Part shown: positions 62,587 through 64,000 of the stretch, in pieces
How positions within the stretch are numbered: position 1 is the first letter of the stretch
Layout of the letters: every line of letters begins with the position of its first letter
Assembly (NCBI RefSeq): GCF_022524345.1
Contig: NZ_JAKWJU010000002.1
Span: forward strand, 1,550,001 to 1,614,000
From: Streptomyces marispadix
GTDB taxonomy: Bacteria; Actinomycetota; Actinomycetes; Streptomycetales; Streptomycetaceae
Length of the DNA stretch: 64,000 nucleotides
Direction of reading: 5' to 3'
Made by a program: the position numbers and the translations under genes
The notes under the pieces: generated by a model
Told to the model about the DNA's origin: nothing
The model's database searches: none
The model's input: only the letters and a program-made list of their open reading frames with translations

Positions 62587-64000
62587 TCCGGGCCACAGGC
62601 CGGGGGACGGAGACGACCGCGGCCCCCGCGCGGAGCCCCGCCCCGGCACAGGCGCAGGCGCGGAGCCCCGCCCCGGCAGCGGCGGCGGCCCCGGTGAGAG
62701 GCCGGGTCCCGGACCGGAGGACCACGGTCTGCTGGCACCCGCCCGTGCGGGCTCCGCAGCCGAGTCCGCCACCGGCGACGCCGCGGTCCTTCAGGCCCTG
62801 CTGGACGCCGAGGCCGCGCTGACCAGGGCCCAGGCCCGGCTTGGACTGGCGCCCGCGGAGTTCGCCTCGGCGGTCACGGACGCCGCCCGCGCCGACCGCT
62901 TCGACGTACGCGGCCTGGCGCTGCGCGCACGCTCCGGCGGCAATCCGGTGATTCCCCTGGTGGCGGACCTGACGGACGCCGTGGGGCCGGACGCCGCGCC
63001 GTATGTGCACCGGGGCGCCACCAGCCAGGACGTGCTCGACACCGCGCTGATGCTGGTCGCAGCCCGCACCCTGGACGCCGTACTGCCCGATCTGGACCGT
63101 ACGGCGCGCGAACTGGCCGTCGTCGCCGCCGAGCACCGCGACACCCCCATGCCGGGGCGGACGCTGACCCAGCACGCCGTGCCGACGACCTTCGGCCTGA
63201 AGGTCGCGGGCTGGCGCAGCCTCGTACTGGACGCATACGACCGGCTGTCGGCGGCACGGGCGGCGCTCCCCGTCCAACTGGGCGGCGCGGCGGGCACGCT
63301 GGCGGCGTTCACCGCTTACGCCGAGGCCGGGGGAGGCACGGTTGCGAGCACGGGCGCGGGAGGCGGAGGCGGCGACGGCTCCCGGCCGAGGACAGGTCCC
63401 GGCAGCCACGGCCCCGAGAAGGAGTCCTCGCACGGCGCGGCGCACGGCGTCCCCGCCACCGACCTGGGCCTTCGCCTGCTCGCCGCCTACGCTCGCGAAC
63501 TGCCGCTCGCCGAACCGCCGTTGCCGTGGCACACCCTGCGCACCCCGGTCGCCGACCTCGGCACCGCGTGCGCGTTCGCGTGCGGTGCCCTGGGCAAGTT
63601 CGCCGCGGACGTACTGGTGCTCTCACGCAGCGAGATCGGTGAGGTCGCCGAGGGCGGCGGGGGCAGCTCGTCCGCCATGCCGCACAAGACGAACCCCGTG
63701 CGGGCCACGCTGATCGCCGCCGCCGCACGGCAGGCCACCGGCCTCGCCTCGACGGTGCTGTCGTCGCTGGCAGCCGAGGACGAACGGCCCGCGGGCGCCT
63801 GGCACGCCGAGTGGCAGCCGGTACGCGAACTGCTGCGGCTGACGGGCGGGTCCGCGCACTCCGCGGCCGAACTCGCCGAAGCGCTCCAGGTGTTCCCGTA
63901 CCGCATGCACGAACATCTCGCCCTCACCGAGGGGTTGATCGTCAGCGAACGCTTCACCGCCGCCCTCGGACCGCTCCTCGGCCGTGCCCGCGCACGCAAG
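62573..64000 (+). CDS. pcaB: 3-carboxy-cis,cis-muconate cycloisomerase (3' end outside window)
   Basis: This enzyme lactonises the dioxygenase product. The frame belongs to the fumarase/argininosuccinate lyase superfamily (HRGATSQDVLDTAL, GRTLTQHAVPTTFG, and signature GSSSAMPHKTNP). No ATG or GTG start fits; TTG at 62573 gives LTSTDPGH and follows AAGGAG, overlapping pcaG by 14 bp. The N-terminus holds a Pro/Gly/Arg tail with a repeated AEPRPG unit, and a Gly/Ser-rich insert (63331-63450) breaks the central helical domain. The frame is still open at base 64000. Confidence 0.92.
   Translation, partial: MTSTDPGHRPGDGDDRGPRAEPRPGTGAGAEPRPGSGGGPGERPGPGPEDHGLLAPARAGSAAESATGDAAVLQALLDAEAALTRAQARLGLAPAEFASAVTDAARADRFDVRGLALRARSGGNPVIPLVADLTDAVGPDAAPYVHRGATSQDVLDTALMLVAARTLDAVLPDLDRTARELAVVAAEHRDTPMPGRTLTQHAVPTTFGLKVAGWRSLVLDAYDRLSAARAALPVQLGGAAGTLAAFTAYAEAGGGTVASTGAGGGGGDGSRPRTGPGSHGPEKESSHGAAHGVPATDLGLRLLAAYARELPLAEPPLPWHTLRTPVADLGTACAFACGALGKFAADVLVLSRSEIGEVAEGGGGSSSAMPHKTNPVRATLIAAAARQATGLASTVLSSLAAEDERPAGAWHAEWQPVRELLRLTGGSAHSAAELAEALQVFPYRMHEHLALTEGLIVSERFTAALGPLLGRARARK

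Overview
The window is high-GC DNA with the codon use, GTG/TTG starts, ATGA/GTGA gene overlaps and gene neighbourhoods of a Streptomyces-type actinomycete. Diagnostic blocks are a fasR-fabD-fabH-acpP-fabF cluster followed by a DUF3145 gene, a principal-type sigma factor (HrdA-like) beside dnaG and dgt, nitrate/nitrite assimilation genes, and a pcaV-pcaHGB cluster. Both window ends cut genes: a histidine kinase on the left and pcaB on the right.

Layout. 1-6.3 kb: two-component system, secreted DUF1023 hydrolase, MerR-controlled aldo/keto reductase, a beta-lactamase-fold hydrolase and a pirin. 6.3-12.9 kb: regulator and enzymes of type II fatty-acid synthesis, then an NAD-dependent dehydrogenase and DUF3145. 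13.2-22.2 kb: a GDSL lipoprotein, then an apparent sugar/sugar-acid operon (enolase-superfamily dehydratase, Zn-dehydrogenase, an unrecognised barrel-like protein, and a three-part monosaccharide ABC importer). 22.4-26.5 kb: Ohr peroxidase, a NADP oxidoreductase divergent from a MarR regulator, and an iclR-lactonase pair whose operator-like palindrome shares a half-site with the sugar-acid operon promoter. 26.6-28.7 kb: divergent ku / ligD-polymerase NHEJ pair. 29-33.4 kb: two tRNA genes, small membrane proteins, a TetR regulator, a helix-turn-helix/Clp-N pair and a small cysteine-containing secreted protein. 33.7-40.4 kb: a MalY-type lyase, a divergent FGGY kinase and a heterodimeric ABC exporter. 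40.5-47.2 kb: sigma factor, dnaG, ferredoxin-reductase-like flavoprotein, dGTPase. 47.3-60.2 kb: sirohydrochlorin chelatase, a frameshifted nitrate reductase gene, assorted enzymes, cutA, an AtoE-type transporter, and a nitrite reductase operon (flavoprotein-nirB-nirD) with a GlnR-box-like array in front. 60.4-64 kb: protocatechuate degradation genes under a divergent PcaV-type MarR regulator.

How the genes connect. Nitrate assimilation is represented by the chelatase (siroheme supply), nasA and nirBD, but nasA as read carries a one-base frameshift between its iron-sulfur domain and the rest of the enzyme. The importer, dehydrogenase, lactonase and dehydratase would together give most of an oxidative sugar-acid pathway; only the final aldolase is not obvious. 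The pca genes convert protocatechuate to carboxymuconate and onward. All functional calls come from reading the translated sequence by eye; no database search was possible.
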